A stretch of DNA of 64,000 bases from Streptomyces griseoincarnatus (GCA_014649575.1 BMTH01000006.1:248001-312000); one strand, 5' to 3'; counted from the stretch's first letter, positions 53,448-63,316 are shown. The notes: generated from the letters alone by a model not told the origin. Numbers and translations: made by a program.

Positions 53448-54703
53448 CAGCTGCTCGCTTTCTCGTTGTCGGTCGTCAGGGAGGGCGTGACCGCCCGGGG
53501 CGCCGGGCGCTGCGCCGGCACCTCGGCCGCGGCGCCCAGCCGCCGGCGCAGCCGGCCGGACACATGACGGGCCCACAGGGCCCACATCGCGAGGCCCGGG
53601 GCGCGGTCGTCGCCCGCCCACCAGGCCAGTTCGCGCCCGCCGGGCGCGGGACGCAGCGCGGCGAGGGGCGCGTAGTTCTCCACCACGAACGCCCTGCCGG
53701 TCACCGGATCCCCGTCCGGCAGTGGACGCCCCGTCAGGTCCGCGTGCAGCGCCCGTACGACGTCCAGGCCGGCGCTGTCGGCGAACAGCCGGAACTGGGC
53801 GCCGGGGCGCGGGTTGAAGTCGAGGAGGTGGTAGCGGCCGGTGGCGCCGCAGCGGCGGAAGTCCAGGTCGAAGATCCCGCGGTAGCCCAGCTCACCGGTG
53901 ATGCGCTCGGCCAGCGCGATCACCTCCGAGTTGGGCGTCCAGCGGCCCACCGCGGTCAGTCCCGCGCCGCGCGGCCAGGACAGGTGCTTGCGGCCCGGCC
54001 CGCCCGCCCGCACGGTGCCCGTGCGGTCGGCGTAGCCGTGGAAGAACCAGTCCCGGTCCGTGCCGGGCGGCAGATACGCCTGGAGCAGCAGCGGGCTGCC
54101 CGCCTCCGCGGTGCGCGCGTGCAACTCCCGCGCCTCGCGGGCGGTGTGCAGCACCTGGGTGCTGCGCAGCCCGGAGCCCGCCGGGAGCAGCCAGGGGCGG
54201 CTCCACTTGGCGACCACCGGCAGCCCGAGCCGCAGCGCCTCCTCGGCGGCCCGCGCCGGGGTGTCCGGGACCTCCGTGCGCGGGTGCGGCACGCCCACCG
54301 AGGCGCACACGGCTGCCAGTCCGGCCTTGTCGGCGACGCGTTCGGGCACCGCGGACGGCATCACCGGCAGCAGATAGGAGCCGGTGAGCTCCTCGCGCAG
54401 CCGGGCCGCGGCGATCGCGGTGGCGTCGTCCATCGGCACCAGCACCGCCGGACGCCCCACCTGGGCGGCGACCCTGCGCAGCACGGCGAGGACCTCGTCC
54501 GCGGACGCGTCCGGGGACGGCGGGGCGTGCAGCCGGCGCACAAAGCGCGAGCGGGCCACGGGACTTCCCGCGCAGTCGGCGACGACATGCACGTCCACCC
54601 CCGCCCGGCCGAGCGACCGGACGGCGCCCAGGGTGCCGTGGTGAAAGGGATTCCGGTCGATCCGCAGCACGACCGCGGGAACCCGGGTGTCAAGCAAGGA
54701 CAC
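53447..54703 (-). CDS. ATP-grasp ligase-like protein
   Basis: A 418-aa ATP-grasp enzyme, the class that activates a carboxylate as acyl phosphate and joins it to an amine or other nucleophile. Visible are an N-terminal Rossmann-like part (VVLRIDRNPFHHGTLG), the ATP-lid lysine in LGLPVVAKWSRPW, and the magnesium-site strand GIFDLDFRR with HLLDFNPRPGAQFRLF. It starts with a GTG at 54703 (weak ribosome site) and is coupled to the flavoprotein gene. Sequence alone does not tell whether it modifies a polysaccharide, a peptide or a small metabolite. Confidence 0.85.
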   Translation of the reverse strand: MSLLDTRVPAVVLRIDRNPFHHGTLGAVRSLGRAGVDVHVVADCAGSPVARSRFVRRLHAPPSPDASADEVLAVLRRVAAQVGRPAVLVPMDDATAIAAARLREELTGSYLLPVMPSAVPERVADKAGLAAVCASVGVPHPRTEVPDTPARAAEEALRLGLPVVAKWSRPWLLPAGSGLRSTQVLHTAREARELHARTAEAGSPLLLQAYLPPGTDRDWFFHGYADRTGTVRAGGPGRKHLSWPRGAGLTAVGRWTPNSEVIALAERITGELGYRGIFDLDFRRCGATGRYHLLDFNPRPGAQFRLFADSAGLDVVRALHADLTGRPLPDGDPVTGRAFVVENYAPLAALRPAPGGRELAWWAGDDRAPGLAMWALWARHVSGRLRRRLGAAAEVPAQRPAPRAVTPSLTTDNEKASS

Positions 54704-54872
54704 GCATTCTCACTTTCTTCTGGTGCCGTCTCACCCACACGGGCGAGAACGGCACTCGAAAGCCGCAGTGGCAGTGGCACTGTCGTATTTCGTATGGCTG
54801 ACTTCATATGACTGTTCGTCAACAGCGAGGCATCAGGCACAAGGCGGACGCGAGCGAGAAGAGGAGCAGCCA

Positions 54873-56219
54873 ATGGCCCCACAGCACAGGCGGGTCCGGA
54901 CCCGCGCCCTGGCCGTGGGCGCGGCGGCGGTCGCCGTGTCGGCCGCCCTGGCGGCGGGCCCCGTGGCCGGCGCGGCGCCCATGGACGACGCGAGGGCCGC
55001 GCTGCCGGGCCCCACCGAGCGCCCCACACCGGCCGCGGCCGCCCAGCCCACACCGGCCGCGGGCGCCCAGCCCGCGCCGGGCGCCGAGCCCGCCGCGTCG
55101 GCCTTCCCCACACCCGACGTCGACATCCCCGCCGTGTCCGTGCCCCAGCTCCCGCCCGTCCCGGATCTGCGGCCGCCGTCGGTGCCCGCCCCGGTGAAGG
55201 GCGTGCCGCCGTTCGGCGCCTTCCTCGCCTCCGACGCGCGCGGCGTGGAGCGGATGGAGCAGCTCAGCCGCTGGCTCGGCGGCGCCGAACTGCGCGTCGG
55301 CCACACCTACCTGCCGGGCAACCACTGGAAGGACATCGAGGGCGACGTCGGCTTCCTCGAGGCGTGGGCGCGCTGGCGCAACGCCGACGACAAACGGATG
55401 CTCGTCCTCAACGTCCCGCTCCAGGAGCGCAACGAGGCGGGCGTGCCCGACGGGGAGGTCCGCGAGCTGCTGCGGCGCGGCGCGGCCGGCGAGTTCGACC
55501 ACCACTTCCGCACCCTCGCCGAGCGGCTCGTCGAGCTGAAGATCCCCGACACGGTCCTGGTCCTCGGCTGGGAGATGAACGGCATCACCTACACCCACCG
55601 CTGCGGACCCGACCCGGAGAACTGGAAGAAGTACTGGAACCGCATCGTCACCACGATGCGTTCCGTCCCCGGCCAGGAATTCCGGTTCGAGTTCACGCCC
55701 AACCGGGGCCGTGACGCCGTGCCGTGGACGCAGTGCTACCCCGGCGACGACACCGTCGACATCATCGGAATGGACTCCTACGACCAGCCGCACGGAATGT
55801 CCTTCGACGAACAGGTGAAGGAACCGTACGGCCTTCAGGCGCACGTCGATTTCGCCAAGGCGCACGGAAAGCCCATCGCCTATCCGGAGTGGGGGCTTTT
55901 CCGCAACGGCGACAACCCCGAGTACATGCGCCGCATGCTCGCCTGGATGCAGCAGCACCGGCCGCTCTACCACACGGTGACCGACTACTGCCCGCACGGC
56001 GTCTGGCAGTGCGACGACAACCCGGACGCCTCCCGCGTCTTCCGCAACGCCCTCTGGGGCCGCACCCCCGAGGACCCGCAGACCCCGGCGCCCGCCGAGC
56101 CGCCCGCGGGACCGGAGCTGCCGGACCATTGCGCGCCGCTGGACCTCGGACGCTGGGTGGAGCACTGGCTCGGCGGAAAGCTGTGCCTGCGCCTCGACTG
56201 GTGGTCGCGCTCCGGGTGA
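54873..56219 (+). CDS. Secreted GH26-type glycoside hydrolase
   Basis: A 448-aa exported hydrolase. After the signal peptide (to about residue 35) comes a Pro/Ala-rich linker, then a GH26-like TIM barrel with the acid/base Glu234 (GWEMNG) and the nucleophile Glu339 (YPEWG). GH26 enzymes cut beta-mannans or related beta-glucans. ATG at 54873 with GAGGAG upstream. It is divergent from the ATP-grasp gene and convergent with the polysaccharide operon (33 bp between stops), so it may trim or release the polymer made by that operon. Confidence 0.85.
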   Translation: MAPQHRRVRTRALAVGAAAVAVSAALAAGPVAGAAPMDDARAALPGPTERPTPAAAAQPTPAAGAQPAPGAEPAASAFPTPDVDIPAVSVPQLPPVPDLRPPSVPAPVKGVPPFGAFLASDARGVERMEQLSRWLGGAELRVGHTYLPGNHWKDIEGDVGFLEAWARWRNADDKRMLVLNVPLQERNEAGVPDGEVRELLRRGAAGEFDHHFRTLAERLVELKIPDTVLVLGWEMNGITYTHRCGPDPENWKKYWNRIVTTMRSVPGQEFRFEFTPNRGRDAVPWTQCYPGDDTVDIIGMDSYDQPHGMSFDEQVKEPYGLQAHVDFAKAHGKPIAYPEWGLFRNGDNPEYMRRMLAWMQQHRPLYHTVTDYCPHGVWQCDDNPDASRVFRNALWGRTPEDPQTPAPAEPPAGPELPDHCAPLDLGRWVEHWLGGKLCLRLDWWSRSG

Positions 56220-56251
56220 CGCCGGGACCGTCCCGGCCCGGCCCGCCGCCG

Positions 56252-56902
56252 TCACCGCGGAACGTCGGCGGCGGAGGCCGGACCGGGCACGGAGGCGCTG
56301 GGCGCCGGTTCCCCGTCGCGGCCGCCGCGGCGGGGCCGGGCCAGCAGCGCCAGCCCGCCCAGCAGCCCGCCCGCGCTCGCACCGACCAGGGCGGTCACCG
56401 CGGGTGACGCGGAGGCGGGCGCGGACGGCTTCACCGCGCGGGAGAACTGCACCAGCCGCACCTGGGTGCTGTCCTTGGTGTCCTCCGCGTGCCGGGTCAG
56501 CGCCCGCGCCACCGCGTTCGCCATGTCGACCGCCGTACCGGGACGCTCGGAGACGGCTGTGACGGACACCATCGGCGCGTCCGGCGAGGTCGCCGTGCGC
56601 ACGCTGTCCCGCAGGGTGCGCACCGGCACACCGGCCCACACCTGCGCGTCCCCCAGCACCGCGAGCTGGGTGGCCACCCGCCCGTACGCCTGCGCGAAAC
56701 CGCGCGCGGACTCCGGGCCGGTCTGGTCGGTGGGGACGGCCACGACGTAACTGGTGGCCGTGTACTCGGCCGGGGTGAGCAGGCCGTACGCGCCGCCGGA
56801 CAGACCGCCGAGCAGCGTGCCCGCCACCAGCGCGGACCAGGCGGGCAGCCGTCGGACACGGTCCAGGGACGGAAGACGCAGACGGGCGGGGGTGTCGGTC
56901 AT
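56252..56902 (-). CDS. Wzz-like polysaccharide chain-length/co-polymerase protein
   Basis: A 216-aa membrane protein with a helix near residues 20-40 (WSALVAGTLLGGLSGGAYGLL), an extracytoplasmic segment and a second helix near 170-190 (AVTALVGASAGGLLGGLALLA), the topology of the Wzz/chain-length-determinant domain that sets polymer length. It lacks the C-terminal tyrosine kinase seen in some homologues. I took the ATG at 56902, which overlaps the glycosyltransferase stop by 4 bases; longer in-frame sequence is a shadow. Last gene of the polysaccharide operon. Confidence 0.8.
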   Translation of the reverse strand: MTDTPARLRLPSLDRVRRLPAWSALVAGTLLGGLSGGAYGLLTPAEYTATSYVVAVPTDQTGPESARGFAQAYGRVATQLAVLGDAQVWAGVPVRTLRDSVRTATSPDAPMVSVTAVSERPGTAVDMANAVARALTRHAEDTKDSTQVRLVQFSRAVKPSAPASASPAVTALVGASAGGLLGGLALLARPRRGGRDGEPAPSASVPGPASAADVPR

Positions 56903-58053
56903 GAGGACGGTGCTTCCTTGACGTGGAGGGACGGGGACGGGCCGGCCACGGCGGCCGCGTACACGTCCATGAGGCGGGCGGAGCTGCGGGTGATGCTGTA
57001 GTGGCGGGCGGCCTCGGCGGCCGTGCGCGGCGCCGGGCCGCCCGCGCGGACCTCGGCGATCGCGCGGGCGTACTCCTCCGGGCCGCCGCGCACCCGCCGC
57101 GCGCCGGCCGAGGCGTCCGGCGGCAGGTCCTCGATCGCCGGGCACGACCCGTGCAGCACGGGCAGCCCGGCGGCCAGGGCCTCCACCGCCGCCAGACCGA
57201 ACGCCTCCTCCGTGGACGGGGAGGCGAACACGTCCATCGCCGACGTGAGCGACGGCAGGTCGGGGCCGGGGGAGCCGTCGGGCACGGCGGGCCGCTCCCC
57301 GGTGAACAGCACCCGCCCGGACACCCCGGCCTCGTGGGCGGTGCGGCGCAGCAGGTGCTCCTCGGGACCGCCGCCCACCAGCAGCAGCCAGCAGTCCTCC
57401 GGGAGCCTGGCCAGCGCCCGCACCAGCACGTCGAACCGCTTGCCGGGGGCGAGCCGGCCCACCCCGCCGACGACGAACGCGCCGTCGGGCAGCCCGAGCC
57501 GCCTGCGGGTGCGCTCCCGCCGCTCCGGGTCGAAGCGGAAGCGGTCCAGCTCGATGCCGTTCGGCACCACCTCGATCCGGGGAGCGGGCACCCCCCACCG
57601 CTTCAGCCGGTCCGCCACCGTCGGGGAGACGGCGACCGTCGCCGAGCCGAGCCGTTCGCTCGCCAGGTACAGCGCCCGCACGCCCTGCGTGAGCGCGCGC
57701 CCCTCCATCTGGGAGTCGCCCAGCGAGTGCTCGGTCGCCACGACCGCCCGCACCCCCGCCACGCGCGCGGCGAGGCGCCCGTACACGCAGGCCCGGTAGA
57801 GATGGGTGTGGACGAGGTCGTAGCCGCCGGAGCGGATCACCCTCACCAGGCGCGGCAGCACGCCCACGTCGCGGTTGCCCGCCATGCCCAGGTGCAGCAC
57901 CCGAACCCCGTCGGCGCGCAGGCCCTCGGCGACCGGGCCCGGGTTGGTGAGCGTCACCACGTCGCAGTTCACGGGCAGATGACGCAGCAGCAGCCGCAGC
58001 TGCTGTTCGGCGCCGCCCACGCCGAGACCGGTGATGATGTGCAGCGCCCTCAT
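56899..58053 (-). CDS. Glycosyltransferase family 4
   Basis: A 384-aa GT-B fold retaining glycosyltransferase. The N-terminal domain has the GT4 loop GLGVGGAEQQL near residue 10; the C-terminal nucleotide-sugar site shows VGGVGRLAPGKRFDVL near 195 and the E-x7-E region PSTEEAFGLAAVEALAAGLPV. It should add one sugar to the growing lipid-linked repeat unit in the cytoplasm. ATG at 58053 with GGAGGG upstream, one base after the deacetylase gene. Confidence 0.93.
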   Translation of the reverse strand: MRALHIITGLGVGGAEQQLRLLLRHLPVNCDVVTLTNPGPVAEGLRADGVRVLHLGMAGNRDVGVLPRLVRVIRSGGYDLVHTHLYRACVYGRLAARVAGVRAVVATEHSLGDSQMEGRALTQGVRALYLASERLGSATVAVSPTVADRLKRWGVPAPRIEVVPNGIELDRFRFDPERRERTRRRLGLPDGAFVVGGVGRLAPGKRFDVLVRALARLPEDCWLLLVGGGPEEHLLRRTAHEAGVSGRVLFTGERPAVPDGSPGPDLPSLTSAMDVFASPSTEEAFGLAAVEALAAGLPVLHGSCPAIEDLPPDASAGARRVRGGPEEYARAIAEVRAGGPAPRTAAEAARHYSITRSSARLMDVYAAAVAGPSPSLHVKEAPSS

Positions 58054-58054
58054 C

Positions 58055-58822
58055 TCACACGCCCTCCACCGGGCGGCGGCGCCAGCGGTGCAGCCGCAGC
58101 TTCAGGTGCAGCCGCCACGCCGTGTCGTGCTGCCCGACGTGCGCCCGCGGCAGGGCGTGGGGGCCGGTCAGCGGGCCGGGGTCGATGGCGCAGGCGTACC
58201 GGTAGCCGGCCTTGCGCACGGCCGCGACGGCACGCGCGTCGACCGTGCCGTACGGGTAGCAGAAGCCGTCCGCCTCGGCGCCGGTCAGCGCGGCGAGCCG
58301 GGCGCGGCTCTCCGTCACCTCGGAGAGGAGTACCGTGTCGTCGGCGCGGGTCAGGTCGACGTGCGTCAGCCCGTGCGAGCCGATCTCCACGCCCTCCCCG
58401 GCGGCGCGCCGGATGCCCTTCGCGTCCAGCAGCGGCTTGCGCGGGCCCAGCGGGTCCCAGGCGTTGTCGCCGCCGAGCCGCCCCGGCAGCACGAACAGGG
58501 TCGCGTTGCACCGGAACCGCCGCAGCAGCGGCAGGGCGCCGGTGAGGAAGTCGGTGTAGCCGTCGTCGAAGGTCAGGCCGACCAGGTCCCCGCCCTCACC
58601 GCGGGCGCGCGCGTCCAGCAGCTCCGCCACGGACACGCCCCGCAGCCCGCGCCGGCGCAGCCAGGTCAGCTGGTGCTCCAGCCGGTCGGGCGTGACGGTG
58701 ACGCGGTACGGGTCGTCGGAGCAGTCGCCCACCGAGTGGTACATCGCCACCCAGGGGACGGGCGACGGGCGGCGCGCCGCCGGGTGCCGGTCGGCGAGCG
58801 GGGATTCAACGGGTGCGGCCAT
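58055..58822 (-). CDS. Polysaccharide deacetylase (NodB-like, CE4)
   Basis: A 255-aa CE4-family enzyme. The NodB motifs are in order: motif 1 TFDDGYTD near residue 83 with the two Asp residues, motif 2 SHGLTH with the metal-binding His-x3-His near 150, motif 3 CYPYGTVD near 190. No signal peptide is visible (N-terminus Ala/Pro/Arg-rich), so it may act in the cytoplasm or be exported non-classically. It probably removes N-acetyl groups from the polymer or a precursor. It overlaps the flippase gene by 17 bp. Confidence 0.88.
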   Translation of the reverse strand: MAAPVESPLADRHPAARRPSPVPWVAMYHSVGDCSDDPYRVTVTPDRLEHQLTWLRRRGLRGVSVAELLDARARGEGGDLVGLTFDDGYTDFLTGALPLLRRFRCNATLFVLPGRLGGDNAWDPLGPRKPLLDAKGIRRAAGEGVEIGSHGLTHVDLTRADDTVLLSEVTESRARLAALTGAEADGFCYPYGTVDARAVAAVRKAGYRYACAIDPGPLTGPHALPRAHVGQHDTAWRLHLKLRLHRWRRRPVEGV

Positions 58823-60542
58823 GTGTGAGCCTTCGTGTGACGGTACGGACGGAGCGCCGCACGGTGGCGGTGCCCACGCCCAGGGCGGACAGGGCGATCG
58901 GGACGAAGACGGCGGTGACGGCGAGGCAGCCGGCGGCGAGCGCCGCCACCGGCGAGGCGAACCGGCCGGCGGCGAACACCCCGGCGCTGACGGCCAGGGC
59001 GGAGGCGAGGACCGGCCGCCCCAGGTCGGCGAGGACCCGGCGGACGCCGACGGTGACGCCCGGCGAGTCGTCGGAGGGTGTGGCGCGCAGGCCGGTCAGC
59101 AGCAGGACGGCGGAGACGGTGATGCCGGCTGCGTTGGCCGCGGCGATCCCCGCGACTCCCCAGCGGCCCACGGCGAGCGCGCCGATCAGGGAGGTGGCGG
59201 CGATGCCCACGCCCATCACGCCCAGCGGGTACCAGCGGGCGCGGCCCGCCGAGAAGTAGCAGCGGACCAGCGCGCCCACCAGGGTCTGGCCGAGCAGCCC
59301 GAGTGCGTACACCCGCATCACCTCCGCCGTCGCGGCGGTGTCGGACGCGGTGAACGCCCCACGCTGGAAGAGCAGTTCGATCATCTGCGGGGCGCAGGCG
59401 ACCACCGCGCACATGCCCAGCAGCACCACGCAGGACGCCAGCACCAGGTCCCGCTGCACCCGGGCCCGGGCCCGCGCGGTGTCCCCGTCGGCGAGCGCCC
59501 GCGCCACCACCGGGAAGGTCACCGTGCACACCATCAGGGACAGCGTCATCGGGATCTGCGCGACCTTCTGCGCGTAGTTGAGGTGCGAAATCGCGCCCGC
59601 GGGCAGCGACGACGCCAGGAACCGCTCGACCAGCACCTGCGACTGCCGGCACAGCGCGAACAGCAGCACGGCGGCGATCAGCGTCAGCCGCACCGGCCGC
59701 TCCTCGTCCGCGGGAGCGTCGACGGCGGCGTCCTGCGCGGGCGTACGGGAGGTGATCTGCCGCCACAGCGACGGCAGTTGAACCGCCACCATCAGACAGC
59801 CGCCCACCGCGACCCCGGCCGCCGCCGCGCGCACCCCCCACTCGTCGCCGAAGGCGAACATCGTCGCGATGATCCCGGCGTTGTAGGCGACGTAGATCGC
59901 CGCCGGGGCGAGGAAGCGGCGGTGCGCCCGCAGCGCTGCGCTGCAGTACCCGGCGAGCCCGAAGGCCAGCAGGCTGAGGGCGGTGAGCCGGGTGCAGTCC
60001 ACGGCGAGCTGCGGGTCCGGCAGCCCGGGCGCCAGCACGGCCACCAGGTACGGCGCCCCGGCGGCGGCCAGCGCGGCCACCGCGGTGAACGCCAGGCACA
60101 GCCGCGGCAGGGTGGCCCGCACCAGCTCGCGCACCGGGTCGCCGGGGACGCCCCGGGCGCGCCGGGCCAGCGCCATGCTGAACGCCGGGATCAGCGCGAT
60201 CGCCAGCCCGTCCTCGATCAGGAGGGTCGCCGCCATCTCCGGCACGGTCCACGCCACGAGGAACGCGTCGGTGTCGCTCCCGGCCCCGAACAGCCGCGCC
60301 AGCGACTGGTCCCGGACCAGCCCGAGCAGCGACCCGGCGATGGACAGCGCGGCGGTGACCAGCGCGGCACGGGCGAGGAAACGCCGGGAGGGGTTCGGCT
60401 CGCCCTGGCCTCGCGCTCCGGGGGAGGGCCGGTCGCCCTGAGGGCGGGGTGTGCCCGCGGTGCGGGCCTTCGCTCGGGACGGGACGCTCTCCGTGCGGGG
60501 GCCGGGCGCGGTGCCCGTGGCCTGGGAGGGGAAGGACGTCAT
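58806..60542 (-). CDS. MurJ/MviN-type lipid-linked oligosaccharide flippase
   Basis: A 578-aa membrane protein with a Pro/Arg-rich N-terminal tail of about 50 residues followed by some fourteen hydrophobic helices in the MurJ arrangement (LLGLVRDQSLARLFGAGSDTDAF, WTVPEMAATLLIEDGLA, LNYAQKVAQIP). The core MurJ for peptidoglycan is normally elsewhere, so this copy probably flips the lipid-linked sugar unit of this operon. ATG at 60542 overlaps the preceding stop by 4 bases. Confidence 0.9.
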   Translation of the reverse strand: MTSFPSQATGTAPGPRTESVPSRAKARTAGTPRPQGDRPSPGARGQGEPNPSRRFLARAALVTAALSIAGSLLGLVRDQSLARLFGAGSDTDAFLVAWTVPEMAATLLIEDGLAIALIPAFSMALARRARGVPGDPVRELVRATLPRLCLAFTAVAALAAAGAPYLVAVLAPGLPDPQLAVDCTRLTALSLLAFGLAGYCSAALRAHRRFLAPAAIYVAYNAGIIATMFAFGDEWGVRAAAAGVAVGGCLMVAVQLPSLWRQITSRTPAQDAAVDAPADEERPVRLTLIAAVLLFALCRQSQVLVERFLASSLPAGAISHLNYAQKVAQIPMTLSLMVCTVTFPVVARALADGDTARARARVQRDLVLASCVVLLGMCAVVACAPQMIELLFQRGAFTASDTAATAEVMRVYALGLLGQTLVGALVRCYFSAGRARWYPLGVMGVGIAATSLIGALAVGRWGVAGIAAANAAGITVSAVLLLTGLRATPSDDSPGVTVGVRRVLADLGRPVLASALAVSAGVFAAGRFASPVAALAAGCLAVTAVFVPIALSALGVGTATVRRSVRTVTRRLTHGRTR

Positions 60543-61885
60543 CGGGCCACCGCCTCCTCAACCCGGCCGGGGAGGGTGTCCCGGCGGGTCGCGTCCGTGA
60601 AGGCCCGTTCCGTCAGTCCCCACCACGCCGTCAGGCCGAGGGCGACGCCGGTCAGGACGGTCGACGGGCCGCCGATGTCGCCGTACACGTAGTCGACGAG
60701 CTGCCACAGCAGCAGACCGCAGGCGATCAGCGCGCAGTCGAGGCCGGCCCCGTCCCGCCGCGCACGCCCGAGCGCGCGCACCGCGCACACCAGCAGCGCC
60801 AGCCAGCTCCCCACGAGCGCGCAGAAGCCGAGCAGTCCCTGCTCGCTGAGCACCAGCAGGTACATGCTGTGCGGGGAGAGCAGCGCCTGCTTGTGGTAGG
60901 TCTCGCCGGCGCCCTCGATGTCGCTGCCGGAGGACAGCGCGAGCGTGGCGTGCCCGTCGCGGTACTCCGGGAAGTTCTTCAACCCCACCCCGGTCAACGG
61001 CTGTTCGCGCCACATGCCGACGGCGGACGCCCACAGCGTGTACCGGTCGACCACGGACTGGTCGGGCGCGTCGGCGACCTGCGTGATGCTGTCGATCCGC
61101 TCCTGCAGCATCGCCGTACCCACCCCGAAGCCGCCCACGAGGACCACCCCCGCCGCCACCACGGCCGCCCCCGCCTTCAGCGCCCGCCGCAGCCCCGCCA
61201 GGGCGAGCTGAACCGCGCAGGTCAGCGCGGTCGCGATCCAGGCACCCCGGCTGAAGGACACCGCCAGCGGCACCAGCAGCACCACCGCGCACCCGGCCGC
61301 CGCCGTCCGCTGCCACGAGGGGGTGCGGCCCAGCGCAAGACCGGTCGCGCAGACCACGCCGAGCGCCACCGCCGTAGCCATGCCCATCACGTCCTGCGCC
61401 CCGAAGGTGCCCACCGCGCGGACGGTCTCGCCCTGGTAGGAGGCTCCGGTCCCGGTGACGTACTGGTGCACGCCGACGGCCCCCTGCCACAGCGCCAGAC
61501 CCACGAACGACCAGGCCAGCAGGCGGAAGTCGGCCCGCCCGCGCAGCAGCACCAGCACGGCCGCCGGGACCAGCACGAACACCTGCAGGTAGCGGGCCAT
61601 CCCGCCGAGCCCCGCCGCCGGCGAGGCCGCCCCCATGGCGGCGACCGCGAGCCCCGCCACGGGCAGTCCCAGCACCACCGCCGCGCGCGGCGACAGCGGA
61701 CGCCGCCGCTCGCGCAGCAGCAGGATCACGCAGTACCCCACCACCAGCGCGGACACCGCGTCGGCGGGCTGCGCGCCGTCACCCGCCACCGGCAGGCCCA
61801 GCAGCGCGACCACCGCCACCAGGGGCAGCACCGGCGCGAACCGGGCCGCCCGGCGCGGCAGAGGCAGCAGGGGGACGTGGCTCAC
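60539..61885 (-). CDS. O-antigen ligase/Wzy-like polymerase
   Basis: A 448-aa polytopic protein with about eleven hydrophobic helices and the long extracytoplasmic loop of the Wzy_C/WaaL family (GVGLKNFPEYR, then SPHSMYLLVLSEQGLLGF), including the conserved His in the PHS motif. It should polymerise or ligate the flipped repeat units outside the membrane. GTG start at 61885, 6 bp after the sugar-transferase gene. Confidence 0.9.
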   Translation of the reverse strand: MSHVPLLPLPRRAARFAPVLPLVAVVALLGLPVAGDGAQPADAVSALVVGYCVILLLRERRRPLSPRAAVVLGLPVAGLAVAAMGAASPAAGLGGMARYLQVFVLVPAAVLVLLRGRADFRLLAWSFVGLALWQGAVGVHQYVTGTGASYQGETVRAVGTFGAQDVMGMATAVALGVVCATGLALGRTPSWQRTAAAGCAVVLLVPLAVSFSRGAWIATALTCAVQLALAGLRRALKAGAAVVAAGVVLVGGFGVGTAMLQERIDSITQVADAPDQSVVDRYTLWASAVGMWREQPLTGVGLKNFPEYRDGHATLALSSGSDIEGAGETYHKQALLSPHSMYLLVLSEQGLLGFCALVGSWLALLVCAVRALGRARRDGAGLDCALIACGLLLWQLVDYVYGDIGGPSTVLTGVALGLTAWWGLTERAFTDATRRDTLPGRVEEAVAR

Positions 61886-61891
61886 CTGACG

Positions 61892-63316
61892 TCAGCTCCC
61901 CGTCGGACGGATCAGCGTGGCCGCCGTGCGCAGCAGGATGCAGACGTCCTGCCACAGCGACCAGTCGTCGATGTACGCGTTGTCGAAGCGGGCGCGGTCC
62001 TCGATCGAGGTGTCCCCGCGCAGCCCGTGGATCTGCGCGAGCCCGGTGATGCCGGTCCGCATCCGGTGCCGGGCCGCGTAGCCCGGGTACGCCTCGCTGA
62101 ACTGGGCGACGAAGAAGGGCCGTTCGGGGCGCGGCCCGACCAGGCTCATGTCGCCGCGCAGCACGTTCCACAGCTGGAGCAGCTCGTCCAGCGAGGTGCG
62201 GCGCAGCATCCGGCAGAAGCGGCGCATCTCGTGCTCGTTGGCCACGCTCCACCGGGTCGCCGACTCGTGCTCGTCGACCGGCCGGTGGGTGCGGAACTTC
62301 AGCAGCGTGAACGGCCTGCCGTCCCGCCCGATGCGCTCCTGACGGAACACCACCCCGGGCCCGTCGGTGAGCCGCAGCGTCACCGCGCACACCAGCAGCA
62401 GCGGGCTGACCACCAGCAGCAGCGCCCCCGACACCACGATGTCGAGCAGCCGCTTGCCCGCGCCGCCGGCCCGCACCGGCGCGAGGTCCAGCCGCCGGCA
62501 GGCGAACCCGGCCACCCGCTCCCGCGCCGGGTACGGAGCCACCTCGGCGTCGACCTCCCACACGACGCACCCCGACATGGCCAACGACCGCAGCAGCCCC
62601 GCCTGTTCGGTCCGCACCGACGGCCCGACGGTGAGTACCGCCCGTACCCCGTTCTGGATGACCGCCCGCTCGACCTCCTGGTCGGTCCGCAGCACGGGAA
62701 CGCCCCCCTCGGCCCCGTCCCCCTGAGTGGCGACGACTCCCACCGGCCGCACCCCGCTGCGCGGATGGCGCAGCACGGCGGCGGCAACACGCTGGGCGGT
62801 CGCCGCCGGACCGATGACGAGCGCCGCGCGCGGGTGGCGCAGCAGCGCGGCGCGCCGCCGCCCGTGCACCAGCGCGCGCAGCCCGCCGGCCGCCGTCACC
62901 TGCACGGCGAACCCGGTCAGCACGGTGGCCACGGACAGCACGTCCCGGGGATGCAGCGCCGCCCACAGCGCGGCGGCGACCAGCCAGGCCACCGCCACCC
63001 GCCCGCACACGGCGGGCAGTTCCTCCAGCAGCGCCGGCACCGGTGTCCGCACGCCGCGCGGGCGCAGCAGCAGCGATGCCCCGGCCAGCAGGGCGAGGAG
63101 CGAAGAGGAGTGCCCGGCGGCCGCCCACCAGGCGAGCAGGGCCGCCGCGCCGTCCGCGAGGAGCAGGGGGACGGGGGAGGCGGGACGGTCGGGCGGCCGG
63201 GCGGCGGGCAGCCGGGAAGCGGTGCCGGAGCCGCGCGGGGGCATGACGGACAGGGGGGAGGATCCGTGGTCCCGCGGTGCGACACCGGGGGAGGTCACGG
63301 TACGTTCGGCGGTCAC
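61892..63316 (-). CDS. Polyprenyl-phosphate sugar-1-phosphate transferase (WbaP-type)
   Basis: A 474-aa initiating enzyme that transfers a sugar-1-phosphate to undecaprenyl phosphate. About four helices lie near residues 40-150, then a Rossmann-like domain (ALVIGPAATAQRVA), and the catalytic bacterial sugar transferase domain from about 275: KRLLDIVVSG, VFRQERIGRDGRPF, LRRTSLDELLQLWNVL and GDMSLVGPRPERPF. I chose the GTG at 63316, which overlaps the upstream stop by 4 bases as elsewhere in the operon; a GTG at 63298 is an alternative. Confidence 0.9.
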   Translation of the reverse strand: MTAERTVTSPGVAPRDHGSSPLSVMPPRGSGTASRLPAARPPDRPASPVPLLLADGAAALLAWWAAAGHSSSLLALLAGASLLLRPRGVRTPVPALLEELPAVCGRVAVAWLVAAALWAALHPRDVLSVATVLTGFAVQVTAAGGLRALVHGRRRAALLRHPRAALVIGPAATAQRVAAAVLRHPRSGVRPVGVVATQGDGAEGGVPVLRTDQEVERAVIQNGVRAVLTVGPSVRTEQAGLLRSLAMSGCVVWEVDAEVAPYPARERVAGFACRRLDLAPVRAGGAGKRLLDIVVSGALLLVVSPLLLVCAVTLRLTDGPGVVFRQERIGRDGRPFTLLKFRTHRPVDEHESATRWSVANEHEMRRFCRMLRRTSLDELLQLWNVLRGDMSLVGPRPERPFFVAQFSEAYPGYAARHRMRTGITGLAQIHGLRGDTSIEDRARFDNAYIDDWSLWQDVCILLRTAATLIRPTGS

